Of a DNA stretch of 64,000 nucleotides, positions 1-7,740 are shown one piece after another. The notes beneath the pieces are model-generated. The model did no database searches and was not told the DNA's origin. It saw only the letters and a program-made list of their open reading frames with translations. The stretch is taken from assembly GCF_002266285.1 (NCBI RefSeq), contig NZ_NPMS01000003.1:1-64000 (forward strand), written 5' to 3'. The DNA is from Virgibacillus indicus. GTDB taxonomy: Bacteria > Bacillota > Bacilli > Bacillales > Amphibacillaceae. A program made the translations under genes and the position numbers. How positions within the stretch are numbered: position 1 is the stretch's first letter; the number at the start of each line of letters is the position of its first letter.

Positions 1-311
1 AAGACTTGAATATTCGCCAATTGGTAAAAAATAAACGATTATCCAAATCTGTTTCTGATGCCGGTTGGGGAATGTTTCGAAATATGCTTTCCTATAAATG
101 TGAAAGAAATGGCGGATTACTAATCAAGGTCAATCCAGAATTCACATCACAGGATTGTTCGAATTGCGGGACTCGTGTAAAAAAATCCCTATCGATTCGC
201 ACCCATATTTGTAACAGCTGTGGAACGATTCTCGACCGTGACTATAACGCCAGCTTGAATATCCTTCGGAGGGGACTGGAACAATTGGACGAGTTGCAAG
301 TAAAAATCTAG
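1..311 (+). CDS. tnpB: RNA-guided transposon nuclease TnpB, 3' part (cut by window start)
   Basis: C-terminal ~100 residues of an IS200/IS605-family OrfB/TnpB protein. The reading frame is open to the first base, so the N-terminus lies outside the window; the TTG at 6 is only an internal codon. Visible are a four-cysteine zinc ribbon (CSNCG at about residues 51-55 and CNSCG at about 69-73 of the visible part) and the RuvC-III motif DRDYNAS carrying the last catalytic Asp. TnpB proteins are omega-RNA-guided DNA nucleases linked to single-strand transposons. The visible part looks intact, with no frameshift. No tnpA is visible, so it may be an IS1341-like tnpB-only element. Confidence 0.9.
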   Translation, partial: DLNIRQLVKNKRLSKSVSDAGWGMFRNMLSYKCERNGGLLIKVNPEFTSQDCSNCGTRVKKSLSIRTHICNSCGTILDRDYNASLNILRRGLEQLDELQVKI

Positions 312-470
312 TATCCGAATGACTGTAGGGCAAGGTTGTGTCCGATCAGTATAAACAAAGCCTGCGGAGACTGTGTAAGACATCTTGGAGACCCCGGTAT
401 GCACTGGTCTGTGAAACAGGAAGCCCCATCTTCAAGCATTTGAAGAATGGTAAGGTGGGGTCATTCACTA
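312..470 (+). ncRNA. Candidate omega-RNA (reRNA) and right end of the tnpB element
   Basis: The ~160 bases after the tnpB stop have no coding content. They end in a hairpin of the kind found at IS605-family right ends: CCCCATCTT (424-432) pairs with AAGGTGGGG (452-460), with one G-U pair, and an alternative inner stem pairs 430-435 with 440-445. In this family an RNA starting inside the tnpB 3' end and crossing the right end guides the nuclease, with flanking host DNA as guide. The element probably ends near the TCATTCAC at about 461-468. The exact boundary and the guide (about 469-488) are inference. Confidence 0.55.
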
Positions 471-588
471 GAGTACAAATCTCAATTAATAGGGTGCAAT
501 AATCAATCAAACGTTTGATCAAGGTTAAGAATCGCATTACAAGATGTTTCATTAACATTTTCCAAAGAATAACCCAATGAGAGTTGCA

Positions 589-1353
589 TCAATTCTGTAT
601 TCTTCTTTTTCGAAACATGAAGTAAAGGAATCCGATAGTAATTGCTGCTAATACAAATAAGGTAATCCATATTAGTTCGGGATCCTTATTTAAATTATCA
701 GGAATGAATCTTTTTGCTATCGGACCCCATGATAAAAAGAAAGGAATCAATATCGTTATCCATGACTTCGAGTAAATAGCAAAAATGATAAAAAATATAA
801 TACATCCGATTAAAATTAAATTATTCTGCAAAGGCGTTGCCGTAAAAAAGGGTTCACTGTTTGATTTATGCTCCCATAAGAAAATAAATACAAAGAGCAC
901 GGTTAATAGGGTGTAGGCTATAGCGATTACCCCATAGAACCATTTGGAATGGAATAGCTTTGGCAACACATTGACTAATAGAAAGCCAAATACGAAAAAA
1001 GAGATTACAAACATAGAAATGGAGATTACCAATCCCATTTTAGAAATGGAAAAAGTACCTTCAATTGCTGGTGCAAAGCTGAAATATGCAATGATCAGCA
1101 ATGCAGTCATTGGCGCCAGTGTGGCAATTTGCCGAAAATCGAAGCCCATTTCTTTACCGATACTTTTCATATAATCTCTCGGACTTTCACCTGTAATATG
1201 CTTCACGCTTTTTCCTTCAGCTTCAGCCTGCTGCAAATGATCTTCAAGCTCCTGTGTTACTTCTTTGATTTCATCATCATTTTTTCCTTTGGATATTAAA
1301 TACATTCGCAGTTCGATAATAAATTCCTCAGACTTATTTGACAGCACGCTCAT
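589..1353 (-). CDS. HAAS-domain membrane protein, partner of PadR regulator
   Basis: About 254 residues. The N-terminal ~60 residues form the soluble HAAS-like helical module (KSEEFIIELRMYLISKG, then ELEDHL) often found in proteins encoded next to PadR regulators. About seven hydrophobic segments follow, ending in a basic tail (RKRR). The start lies inside the 3' end of padR, a translational-coupling arrangement. AAGGAG (1357-1362) is only 3 nt from the ATG at 1353 and 9 nt from a GTG at 1347, so GTG 1347 may be the true start. In this family the HAAS protein is thought to work with its PadR partner; the function here is unknown. Confidence 0.8.
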   Translation of the reverse strand: MSVLSNKSEEFIIELRMYLISKGKNDDEIKEVTQELEDHLQQAEAEGKSVKHITGESPRDYMKSIGKEMGFDFRQIATLAPMTALLIIAYFSFAPAIEGTFSISKMGLVISISMFVISFFVFGFLLVNVLPKLFHSKWFYGVIAIAYTLLTVLFVFIFLWEHKSNSEPFFTATPLQNNLILIGCIIFFIIFAIYSKSWITILIPFFLSWGPIAKRFIPDNLNKDPELIWITLFVLAAITIGFLYFMFRKRRIQN

Positions 1354-1687
1354 CATCTCCTTCACCCAATAGTGATGAAACTCCTTGTGACAGCTGGTTC
1401 CAATGTTCTTTGAATCTCTCAAGCTCGGCTTCACCTTCTGCTGTAATCGTGTAATATTTTCTTTTTGGTCCGCTTGGCGATTTTCGCATAACAGTTGATA
1501 CAAGGTTATTTTTTTGTAATCGCATTAATACTGGATAAATACTGCCCTCACTTACTACAGCGAAATTATGTGATTGCAGCTTCTCAATAATCTCATAGCC
1601 ATATGTTTCTCCTTTTGCGATAAGTGCGAGAAGGCTTCCATCAAGCAGTCCTTTTAGCATTTGACTTGTTGTGGACAAGGGTTTCAC
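1334..1687 (-). CDS. PadR-family transcriptional regulator
   Basis: 117 residues with the PadR winged-helix: GLLDGSLLALIAKGETYGYEIIEKL-type first helices, the EGSIYPVLMRL recognition region, and RKYYTITAEGEAEL for the wing. It is a small single-domain PadR-s2-type protein. The start is GTG at 1687, but AGAGGTG sits 6 nt before a TTG at 1678, which may be the real start. It overlaps the downstream HAAS gene by about 20 nt, so the two form an operon. A perfect inverted repeat over the -10 region (1706-1738) suggests autorepression; the ligand is unknown. Confidence 0.9.
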   Translation of the reverse strand: MKPLSTTSQMLKGLLDGSLLALIAKGETYGYEIIEKLQSHNFAVVSEGSIYPVLMRLQKNNLVSTVMRKSPSGPKRKYYTITAEGEAELERFKEHWNQLSQGVSSLLGEGDDERAVK

Positions 1688-1705
1688 CTCTGACCTGTAA
1701 TTATT

Positions 1706-1738
1706 ATAACACTATATTACTATACACTATAGTGTTAT
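1706..1738 (-). promoter_or_regulatory. Probable PadR operator overlapping its own -10
   Basis: Perfect 11-bp inverted repeat ATAACACTATA (1706-1716) / TATAGTGTTAT (1728-1738) with an 11-bp spacer. On the minus strand a TATAAT (1703-1708) overlaps the proximal arm about 20 bp before the padR start, and no good -35 is seen. Position and symmetry fit an autorepressor site. Confidence 0.65.
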
Positions 1739-1754
1739 GCAAGATACTAAATGA

Positions 1755-1794
1755 AAATAATATAAAAACCATGTGGAATCATTTATCACATGGT
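1755..1794 (-). terminator. Terminator of the MFS gene
   Basis: Minus strand: ACCATGTG / CACATGGT stem (1787-1794 with 1768-1775) followed by TTTTTATATT. Confidence 0.75.
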
Positions 1795-1806
1795 CTTTAT
1801 ATCCAA

Positions 1807-2961
1807 TTAAATATAAGCTCTTTTTCTCTCTCGCGCCATGGAAATTAGTGCAGTGCCAAGTGCGATAATAACAAACATTCCGCCAACTGTTGGATTTTGT
1901 TCAACGGAAGCCTGTTCGATTGCAACACTGCCAATCAATGAGCCAAATGCAATACCGAAATGCAATGCTGAATTATTCAGGCTTTGCTGAATATCTGATG
2001 TTTCCGGTGATGATTCAATCAGATGGCTCTGAATGGCAGGTGTGATAGCCCAGCTCATCAACCCCCAGGCTGCCATAACAATCAGGAATAATGGCAGAAG
2101 AAATGTTGTATAAGGAATGGCGAATAGTGCTATTCCAAAAGCAATAATTGTGATAAGTGTTGTCCGTTTTGAGCCAAATCGATCCGATAATGTACCACCG
2201 ATTCCACCGCCACTAACAGCCGCAATACCAAAGATTAGGTAAATGATGCTTACCCATGTCCCGTCAAGCCCCATCGTTGTTTTAACGAAAGGAGTTAAAT
2301 AGGTATATAGAATCGAATGTCCTGCCAGAAATACAAATGTTGTCAGATGGGCAAATAGTATTTTGCGGTCTTTCAATGTAGCTAGCTGCCTTCCAAGGGA
2401 AAGTTGCGGTTTTGGAGCAACTTTTTCCATGAAGAAATATATACCTGCCATAGAAAAAAGCGTCAAAATTGCAATCAATACAAAGGGTGCGCGCCATCCA
2501 AACATATTCCCAAGTATTAAACCAAAAGGAATTCCCAGTACAAGTGAACCACTTACTCCCATCGAAACTAATCCGATTGAACGGCCGCGGTATTTGGGAT
2601 CCCCAATGTTTGCAGCAATTGTTAAACATAAAATGATCAAAAGGGACGCACTTGCTGCAGAAATAATCCGGCTGATAAATAGAACTGTATACGAGGGACT
2701 GAAAACAGCAACCAAATTTCCCAGTAAAAATATAAATAAAGAGATTAATGTTAATCTTTTTCGTTCTATATTAGCTGTTGCTACAAGCAATACTGGTGCA
2801 CCAATTGCAAAAATGACGGAAAAAATAGTGATTAAAAGTCCAGCCTGTCCAAGACTGACACCTAAATCTGCTGCAATTAAATCAAGCAGCCCACCTATAA
2901 TTAATTCGACCATCCCGACAATGAACGCGACAATCGTTAGTAAATATATACGTTTATCCAT
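1807..2961 (-). CDS. MFS transporter, DHA1 family (PbuE/AraJ-like)
   Basis: 384 residues, 12 predicted TM helices. The start MDKRIYLLTIVAFIVGMVEL is chosen because AGAAAGG lies 7 nt upstream of the ATG at 2961; the open frame further upstream is AT-rich intergenic DNA. Features are VGMVELIIGG in TM1, a DHA1-like RxxGR loop (KYRGRSIG) and a second-half loop GGTLSDRFGSKR. The closest resemblance I recognise is the purine-base/nucleoside efflux group (PbuE). I see no purine riboswitch upstream, so the substrate is open. A hairpin with a T-run follows the gene. Confidence 0.85.
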   Translation of the reverse strand: MDKRIYLLTIVAFIVGMVELIIGGLLDLIAADLGVSLGQAGLLITIFSVIFAIGAPVLLVATANIERKRLTLISLFIFLLGNLVAVFSPSYTVLFISRIISAASASLLIILCLTIAANIGDPKYRGRSIGLVSMGVSGSLVLGIPFGLILGNMFGWRAPFVLIAILTLFSMAGIYFFMEKVAPKPQLSLGRQLATLKDRKILFAHLTTFVFLAGHSILYTYLTPFVKTTMGLDGTWVSIIYLIFGIAAVSGGGIGGTLSDRFGSKRTTLITIIAFGIALFAIPYTTFLLPLFLIVMAAWGLMSWAITPAIQSHLIESSPETSDIQQSLNNSALHFGIAFGSLIGSVAIEQASVEQNPTVGGMFVIIALGTALISMARERKRAYI

Positions 2962-3104
2962 TATATAACGCCTTTCTAGTTGAGTTACCTTACTAATAGT
3001 ACTCTCATTTTCACGGCAATACAAGAGGCTATTTTCTTGAATGGAAATAATAAATTTATCAAAAATATGCCAATAATTATTAGGAACGAATACATTGCAG
3101 AGCA

Positions 3105-3151
3105 GACCGGATATATAGACGATTCGACCGAACAGGATACAATTCAGACCG
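3105..3151. repeat. Three GACCG direct repeats spaced exactly 21 bp
   Basis: GACCG occurs at 3105, 3126 and 3147, each 21 bp apart (two helical turns), with loosely similar flanks. They lie about 145-190 bp upstream of the MFS gene in the 363-bp gap 2962-3324. Apart from the two flanking ribosome-binding sites and a weak TATAAT near 3287, I see nothing else in that gap. Two-turn phasing suits a protein binding one DNA face, but this is short-motif evidence only. Confidence 0.3.
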
Positions 3152-3324
3152 AATAATGACAAATTGAACCAGACGAACATGTTTTGCGATTGTAACTTTC
3201 CTCATTATCGGGAAGTTGCCCCTCCCTATCAACATCTCAGATACTATTCCTTGAATAAAGAAGAATTTTTTTTTTGTATTTGGTATAATTAGATAAACCT
3301 CACGTTTTGAAGGAGGAAAACTCG

Positions 3325-4146
3325 TTGAGCAACCAATCTAAATTACAAAAAGAAGCAATGCACATGCTTAAGCTGACAAGCAGGACATTTTATATTCCCA
3401 TTAAATTGCTTAATCCTACATTAAGGCTGACAGTTGGCTCGGCGTATTTATGCATGCGGGCAATTGATGAAATAGAAGATCATGAACAATTGGATGCAGA
3501 GTCTAAACAGCAATTACTCCGTTCTGTCAGTGATCTGCTAAAAAATCAGCAATTCGATGCTATTGCCTATTACGAACTAATAAAGCCATATCAGTCTCTT
3601 TTACCGGAAGTTACCGTAAGACTGGGTGACTGGATTTCCATATGCCCGGAGGAAATTGTTGATAAGGTGAAAGAATCGACGGCAGTCATGGCTCAAGGGA
3701 TGGCTGATTGGGTTGAAAAGGACTGGGTGGTAAAAACGGAAGAAGAATTGGATGATTATACATATTATGTAGCTGGACTGGTTGGCGTAATGCTTTCTGA
3801 TATATGGAAATGGTATGACGGCACAGAAACGGACCGGGAATTGGCAATTGGTTACGGAAGAGGCTTGCAGGCTGTTAATATGCTGAGAAATCAGGAGGAA
3901 GATGCTGATAGAGGAGTGAATTTTATTCCAGATGGCTGGAATAGAAATGATCTATTTTCCTATGCAGAAAAAAACTTAAATAGTGCAGATGAATACATAA
4001 AAGATATTAATACCCGAAACATTCTTTTATTCTGTAAAATTCCTTTAGCACTGGCGAAACGAACCTTAAAAGCAATGAAAAGCGGAAAAGAAAAAATGTC
4101 CCGAAATGAAGTGGAAGAAACAGTTGATGGGATAATTAATGAATAA
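3325..4146 (+). CDS. Squalene/phytoene synthase-like protein (YisP-type)
   Basis: 273 residues of the trans-isoprenyl diphosphate synthase head-to-head family. AAGGAGG (3310-3316) lies 8 nt before TTG 3325, so the upstream in-frame TTG at 3307 is excluded. The first Asp-rich motif is intact (DEIED, about residues 48-52). The second, normally a LRD..ED region, reads MLRNQEEDADRG, with Asn at about residue 189 replacing the first Asp. In B. subtilis the relative YisP acts as a farnesyl-diphosphate phosphatase rather than a true squalene synthase; a similar role in farnesol or membrane-domain metabolism is plausible but inferred. No carotenoid genes are adjacent. Confidence 0.8.
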   Translation: MSNQSKLQKEAMHMLKLTSRTFYIPIKLLNPTLRLTVGSAYLCMRAIDEIEDHEQLDAESKQQLLRSVSDLLKNQQFDAIAYYELIKPYQSLLPEVTVRLGDWISICPEEIVDKVKESTAVMAQGMADWVEKDWVVKTEEELDDYTYYVAGLVGVMLSDIWKWYDGTETDRELAIGYGRGLQAVNMLRNQEEDADRGVNFIPDGWNRNDLFSYAEKNLNSADEYIKDINTRNILLFCKIPLALAKRTLKAMKSGKEKMSRNEVEETVDGIINE

Positions 4147-4168
4147 GTAAATCACTTGTATAGTAGTA

Positions 4169-4206
4169 AACACACGGTTAGACAGGTCTAATCGTGTGTT
4201 TTTTTG
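4169..4206 (+). terminator. Intrinsic terminator
   Basis: AACACACG (4169-4176) / CGTGTGTT (4193-4200) with an inner TTAGA/TCTAA stem, then a run of T. Confidence 0.9.
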
Positions 4207-4286
4207 CTGAAAGTTAGAAATAACTGCTAAATTTTCAAAAACTTACAGTATAATAAAAATAAATACTAATAATAGGGGTGAAGGGG

Positions 4287-5117
4287 ATGTCGGGAAAACA
4301 GTCTGAAGTTAGCAGGGAAATTAGATTAATAGCTGATAAATTAAATGAAACAAAGTATGATTTCGTTAATCAGCTGCCAATCTCTTTCGAAAAAGAAGAT
4401 AAAGCAAAAGATATTATTATTGAGTTTTTAGAAATAGTTTTAAAAGAATTTGATCTGGATGACGAAACTGCCTTTGATAATGTAACGAATTTTGGAATGC
4501 GAATTGGTGAGTTTGCCTTAAACAATGGCGCAAGACTTGATGAATCAATTGACAAGATTTCTAACATAAGACGCTTGCTGTGGAAGCATATTAAAGAGCA
4601 AGTATTGGTACTTGAGGCACGAATTGATACAGTTCTGGAGGTAGCGGATATTTTTGACCCATTATTTGATCGTGCGATATTTGCCCTCAGTACTGCATAT
4701 ATGAACTCTTACAGAGAAAATCTGGATAAAGCAGAAGATGAATTTTTAAAATTATCCGCTCCGGTAGTTCCAATTTTTAAAGGAACTGCAGTGCTGCCAA
4801 TTATCGGTGGGATTGATGAGAAACGTGCAGACCAATTGATGAAAACTGCTTTATATGAAGCAGGACAAAGAGAATTGGACTATCTGTTCATAGACCTTTC
4901 TGGGGTTTCTGTTGTCGACACCATGGTTGCCTACCATATATTTAAGATCATAAAATCACTGAAGCTTATAGGAGTGGAAACCGTCTTGGCGGGAATTCGA
5001 CCGGAAGTTTCCCACACAATGGTGAGTCTGGGAATTGATTTTGCCAAAATTAAAACCCACAGTTCCTTGCAGCAGGCCCTTTCTATGTATATGAATGTTT
5101 CGAATCAAATAAACTAA
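4287..5117 (+). CDS. RsbR-family stressosome protein (STAS domain)
   Basis: 276 residues: a variable N-terminal helical (non-haem globin-like) sensor region of about 150 residues and a C-terminal STAS domain (about 160-270). Both phosphorylatable Thr positions of RsbR proteins are present: T212 in VVDTMVAYH and T244 in EVSHTMVSLG. RsbR paralogues build the stressosome with RsbS and RsbT, which controls sigma-B. No rsbS, rsbT or rsbU is adjacent, so this is an orphan paralogue. ATG 4287 is preferred over GTG 4278 because AGGGGTGA (4274-4281) overlaps the latter. Confidence 0.88.
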   Translation: MSGKQSEVSREIRLIADKLNETKYDFVNQLPISFEKEDKAKDIIIEFLEIVLKEFDLDDETAFDNVTNFGMRIGEFALNNGARLDESIDKISNIRRLLWKHIKEQVLVLEARIDTVLEVADIFDPLFDRAIFALSTAYMNSYRENLDKAEDEFLKLSAPVVPIFKGTAVLPIIGGIDEKRADQLMKTALYEAGQRELDYLFIDLSGVSVVDTMVAYHIFKIIKSLKLIGVETVLAGIRPEVSHTMVSLGIDFAKIKTHSSLQQALSMYMNVSNQIN

Positions 5118-5162
5118 TAAGGGGAATAATAGGGAGACCAATTTTGATAAATGGTCGATTCT

Positions 5163-5191
5163 TTGACTGGAAATCGAATTGTACCTATAAT
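5163..5191 (+). promoter_or_regulatory. Sigma-A promoter for the first BCCT gene
   Basis: TTGACT (5163-5168), 17-bp spacer, TATAAT (5186-5191). Transcription from here would leave a 5' leader of about 150 nt before GTG 5353. I find no convincing structure in it. Confidence 0.8.
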
Positions 5192-5352
5192 AGATAACTG
5201 TGTTAAAAATTCGAGCAAGCTGGTGGTTTTTCGTCAATGGTTATTCTGGAAGATAGAGAATGTGATAATCAGCTTCCATCCAACGGTCTTAAATGACAAA
5301 ATGAAACATTATATTTTAGACACTTGCTCCTAACAAAATTAGGAGGAACAGC

Positions 5353-6900
5353 GTGGATTCAAAAAAGGGCAAGAGGCTGGATTGGCCTGTATTTATAGTA
5401 AGTGGCGGTTTTTTAATTTTATTTATTATATTGTCGCTGATTAATAGTGATGCAGTTGGCAGTACAATTACGACATTATTTGATTACTCTGCAGATTTAT
5501 TTGGTGCCTATTGGCAGGTACTGCTGCTGGGAAACTTTTTCGTTGGACTTGGTTTGGCGTTTTCAAAATATGGTAAAGTTCGTTTAGGTAAACAGGACAA
5601 GCCAAAATATAGTTATTTCCGCTGGGTTGCCATGATTCTGGTTACATTATTGGCAAGTGGAGGTGTATTCTGGGCAGCGTCTGAACCAATGTACCATTAT
5701 ATGAGCACTCCTCCACTGTTCGGCGGTGGTGAGTTTAATAATATAAATGCAGCATTTGCTCAGAGCTTCTTGCACTGGGGCTTTACTGCTTGGGCGATTC
5801 TTGGAACACTTGCTGTAATTGTCATGATGTATGTACATTATAGTAAAGGATTGCCTTTACGACCAAGGGGCTTGTTATATCCAATCTTCGGTGAAAAAAT
5901 ATACAAGAATAGTGTGCTTGGCTCATCGGCGGACATATTTTCAATTATAGCAACAGTTGCCGGTACATTAGGCCCCCTTGGTTTCTTGGGATTACAGATT
6001 TCCTATGGGCTCAATCATCTATTTGATATTCCGAATACATTAACATTAAGTATAGTTGTTGTACTGATTCTTGCTGGTGTTGCTGCGATTTCAGCTGCAA
6101 CTGGCGTCGACCGGGGGATTCTTACACTAAGCCGCTACAATGTAGGGTTTACAATTTTCTTAGCAATTGTGACACTTGTTATCGGCCCTACCATGTTCAT
6201 CATTGATGCATTTGTTGGTGGTACAGGCGTTCACTTGCAAAACTTTTTCTCGATGAGTTTATTTCGCGGAGATAATGCATGGCTTGGGGGATGGACTATT
6301 TTCTTCTGGGGCTGGTTCATTGGCTATGCTCCAATGTTAATTGTATTTATTAGCCGAATTTCCCGTGGCAGGACCATTAGAGAGCTGGTTATTGCCGTAT
6401 CAATTGTTGCCCCATTAGTTAATAACTTCTGGTTTTCCGTTGTAGGAGGAACAGGCGTATTTTATGAAAGAGAAAATCCGGGTTCGATTTCAAATGCCTT
6501 AAATGAAGGTGGAATGCCAGCTGCAGTAATGGCAATCACGGATCAAATGCCACTGGGTGTTTGGATGGGATTAGGATTTTTGCTTGTGTCTGTAATTTTC
6601 GTTGCAACAACAGTAGATACCATGTCTTATACAGTTGCGGCTACATTAACCGGTAATGATAATCCGAAACGATGGCTGCGAGTATTCTGGGCAATGATAT
6701 TTGGTCTTACTACTGTCATGATACTTTCGATTGGTGAAGACAGCATTTCTTCTATCCAGAACTCAATCGTTATAACGGCAGTACCTGTGTCACTGTTATT
6801 ATTGCCTCCGCTATGGAATGCACCAAGGATAGCAAGAAAAATGGCATTGGAACAAGGCCTGATTTGGGAAAGAGAAATGAGGAAAAAGGTAAATAAATAA
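5353..6900 (+). CDS. BCCT-family compatible-solute transporter (variant core)
   Basis: 515 residues, 12 TM, betaine/carnitine/choline transporter family. The GTG start has AGGAGG 9-10 nt upstream. The family signature region reads WTIFFWGWFIGYAP then ISRISRGRTIREL. The second copy in this window has the classical FYWAWWVSWAPFVG there, so two aromatic positions of the betaine-binding Trp cluster differ. The sodium-site region reads ATTVDTMSYTVA instead of TSADSATF. It probably imports an osmolyte of different specificity, perhaps choline or another quaternary ammonium compound. It sits alone, between a sigma-A promoter and a strong terminator. Confidence 0.88.
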   Translation: MDSKKGKRLDWPVFIVSGGFLILFIILSLINSDAVGSTITTLFDYSADLFGAYWQVLLLGNFFVGLGLAFSKYGKVRLGKQDKPKYSYFRWVAMILVTLLASGGVFWAASEPMYHYMSTPPLFGGGEFNNINAAFAQSFLHWGFTAWAILGTLAVIVMMYVHYSKGLPLRPRGLLYPIFGEKIYKNSVLGSSADIFSIIATVAGTLGPLGFLGLQISYGLNHLFDIPNTLTLSIVVVLILAGVAAISAATGVDRGILTLSRYNVGFTIFLAIVTLVIGPTMFIIDAFVGGTGVHLQNFFSMSLFRGDNAWLGGWTIFFWGWFIGYAPMLIVFISRISRGRTIRELVIAVSIVAPLVNNFWFSVVGGTGVFYERENPGSISNALNEGGMPAAVMAITDQMPLGVWMGLGFLLVSVIFVATTVDTMSYTVAATLTGNDNPKRWLRVFWAMIFGLTTVMILSIGEDSISSIQNSIVITAVPVSLLLLPPLWNAPRIARKMALEQGLIWEREMRKKVNK

Positions 6901-6903
6901 TGA

Positions 6904-6945
6904 AAGGGAACCTTCTCTTGTGAGGAGGTTCCCTTATTGTTTTAT
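6904..6945 (+). terminator. Terminator of first BCCT gene
   Basis: 14-bp stem (6904-6917 with 6922-6935, one G-U pair), loop TTGT, then ATTGTTTTA. Confidence 0.85.
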
Positions 6946-7010
6946 AGGAAGCTGCATACAGCTCCAGCGCTAGATCCGTAGTGCGACTTCCCACGCCTCG
7001 CATGATGAAA
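6946..7010. repeat. Possible degenerate interspersed repeat
   Basis: The stretch after the terminator (GCATACAGCTCCAGCGCTAG at about 6953-6972) resembles the CAGCTCCAGCGCCTAG core of a repeat scattered through Bacillaceae intergenic regions. It is recognised from memory, is degenerate, and is only one copy here. Confidence 0.3.
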
Positions 7011-7062
7011 GGATATATTCAATCTCGGGCGGTTATCTCCATACGAATGACCGGGAACTATG

Positions 7063-7740
7063 TTATCTATCATTATCCATATAGGTCAGGGATACTTTCA
7101 GATTGGCATTTTTTTCGCGAATTCGGTCAAGCAACTCCTTGTCTTTCGTATGTTCCTTACAACGAATTGCATACGTGTATAAAATCATGGTTCCCAGATT
7201 AGTAGTTTCTACCTGGCGAAGGGAATGACTTATTGTAAAAGTCTGGAATACATCATCAAGCAGGTTTTCGTGATTTAAATTTTCGGGAACGGTTACCTTT
7301 AAAACCTGCGTATCCTTACCTTTACCGTATTGAAATTTATAAAGCAGATAGAAAAGAATACATGCAAATACTGTCAGGACAATTGCCAGGTCAAATTGGT
7401 ATAATCCACTAGTCATTCCGACTGAGAGGCCAAAGAAGATATACGCAATATCTTTCGCATCCGTTACGGCACTTCTGAAACGGATCAGCGAAAATACTGC
7501 AAATAACCCAAAAGCCACACCCGCATTCCCACTGACTACATTCATCACTACTGATACAACAACACTCATTATAATGATGGTGTGCACGAAGTTTTGCGAG
7601 TATCTTTCCCCCGTAAATGTAATTTGATATAGCTTTGTAATAACTAAACTAAGAATTGTTGCGATTGCCATTGCAAGTAAACTCATAAATATAGTTGATT
7701 CATTCCCATTAATTATAAATAGCTGATTGATGATATCCAT
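7063..7740 (-). CDS. DUF4956 membrane protein
   Basis: 225 residues. Three to five TM helices (about 15-37, 50-70, 72-90, 103-140) frame a conserved FGLFAVFSLIRFRS loop typical of DUF4956. The C-terminal ~90 residues are cytosolic with a ferredoxin-like/ACT-like feel (VTVPENLNHENLLDD). The start overlaps the end of the upstream VTC-domain gene by 32 nt, with GGGAGGA before the ATG, so the two are translated together. The VTC/DUF4956 pairing recurs in Firmicutes, but its role is not established; an envelope or polyphosphate role is inference. Confidence 0.82.
   Translation of the reverse strand: MDIINQLFIINGNESTIFMSLLAMAIATILSLVITKLYQITFTGERYSQNFVHTIIIMSVVVSVVMNVVSGNAGVAFGLFAVFSLIRFRSAVTDAKDIAYIFFGLSVGMTSGLYQFDLAIVLTVFACILFYLLYKFQYGKGKDTQVLKVTVPENLNHENLLDDVFQTFTISHSLRQVETTNLGTMILYTYAIRCKEHTKDKELLDRIREKNANLKVSLTYMDNDR

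Noticed and set aside
2363..2968. 201-residue plus-strand ORF
   Set aside because: Lies antisense within the MFS gene; Lys/Ile-rich shadow with no RBS.
2962..3100. Purine riboswitch before the PbuE-like MFS gene
   Set aside because: The conserved aptamer core could not be found on the minus strand of the leader.
5151..5333. 60-residue ORF before the first BCCT gene
   Set aside because: It covers the sigma-A promoter (5163-5191), has no RBS and reads as random sequence.
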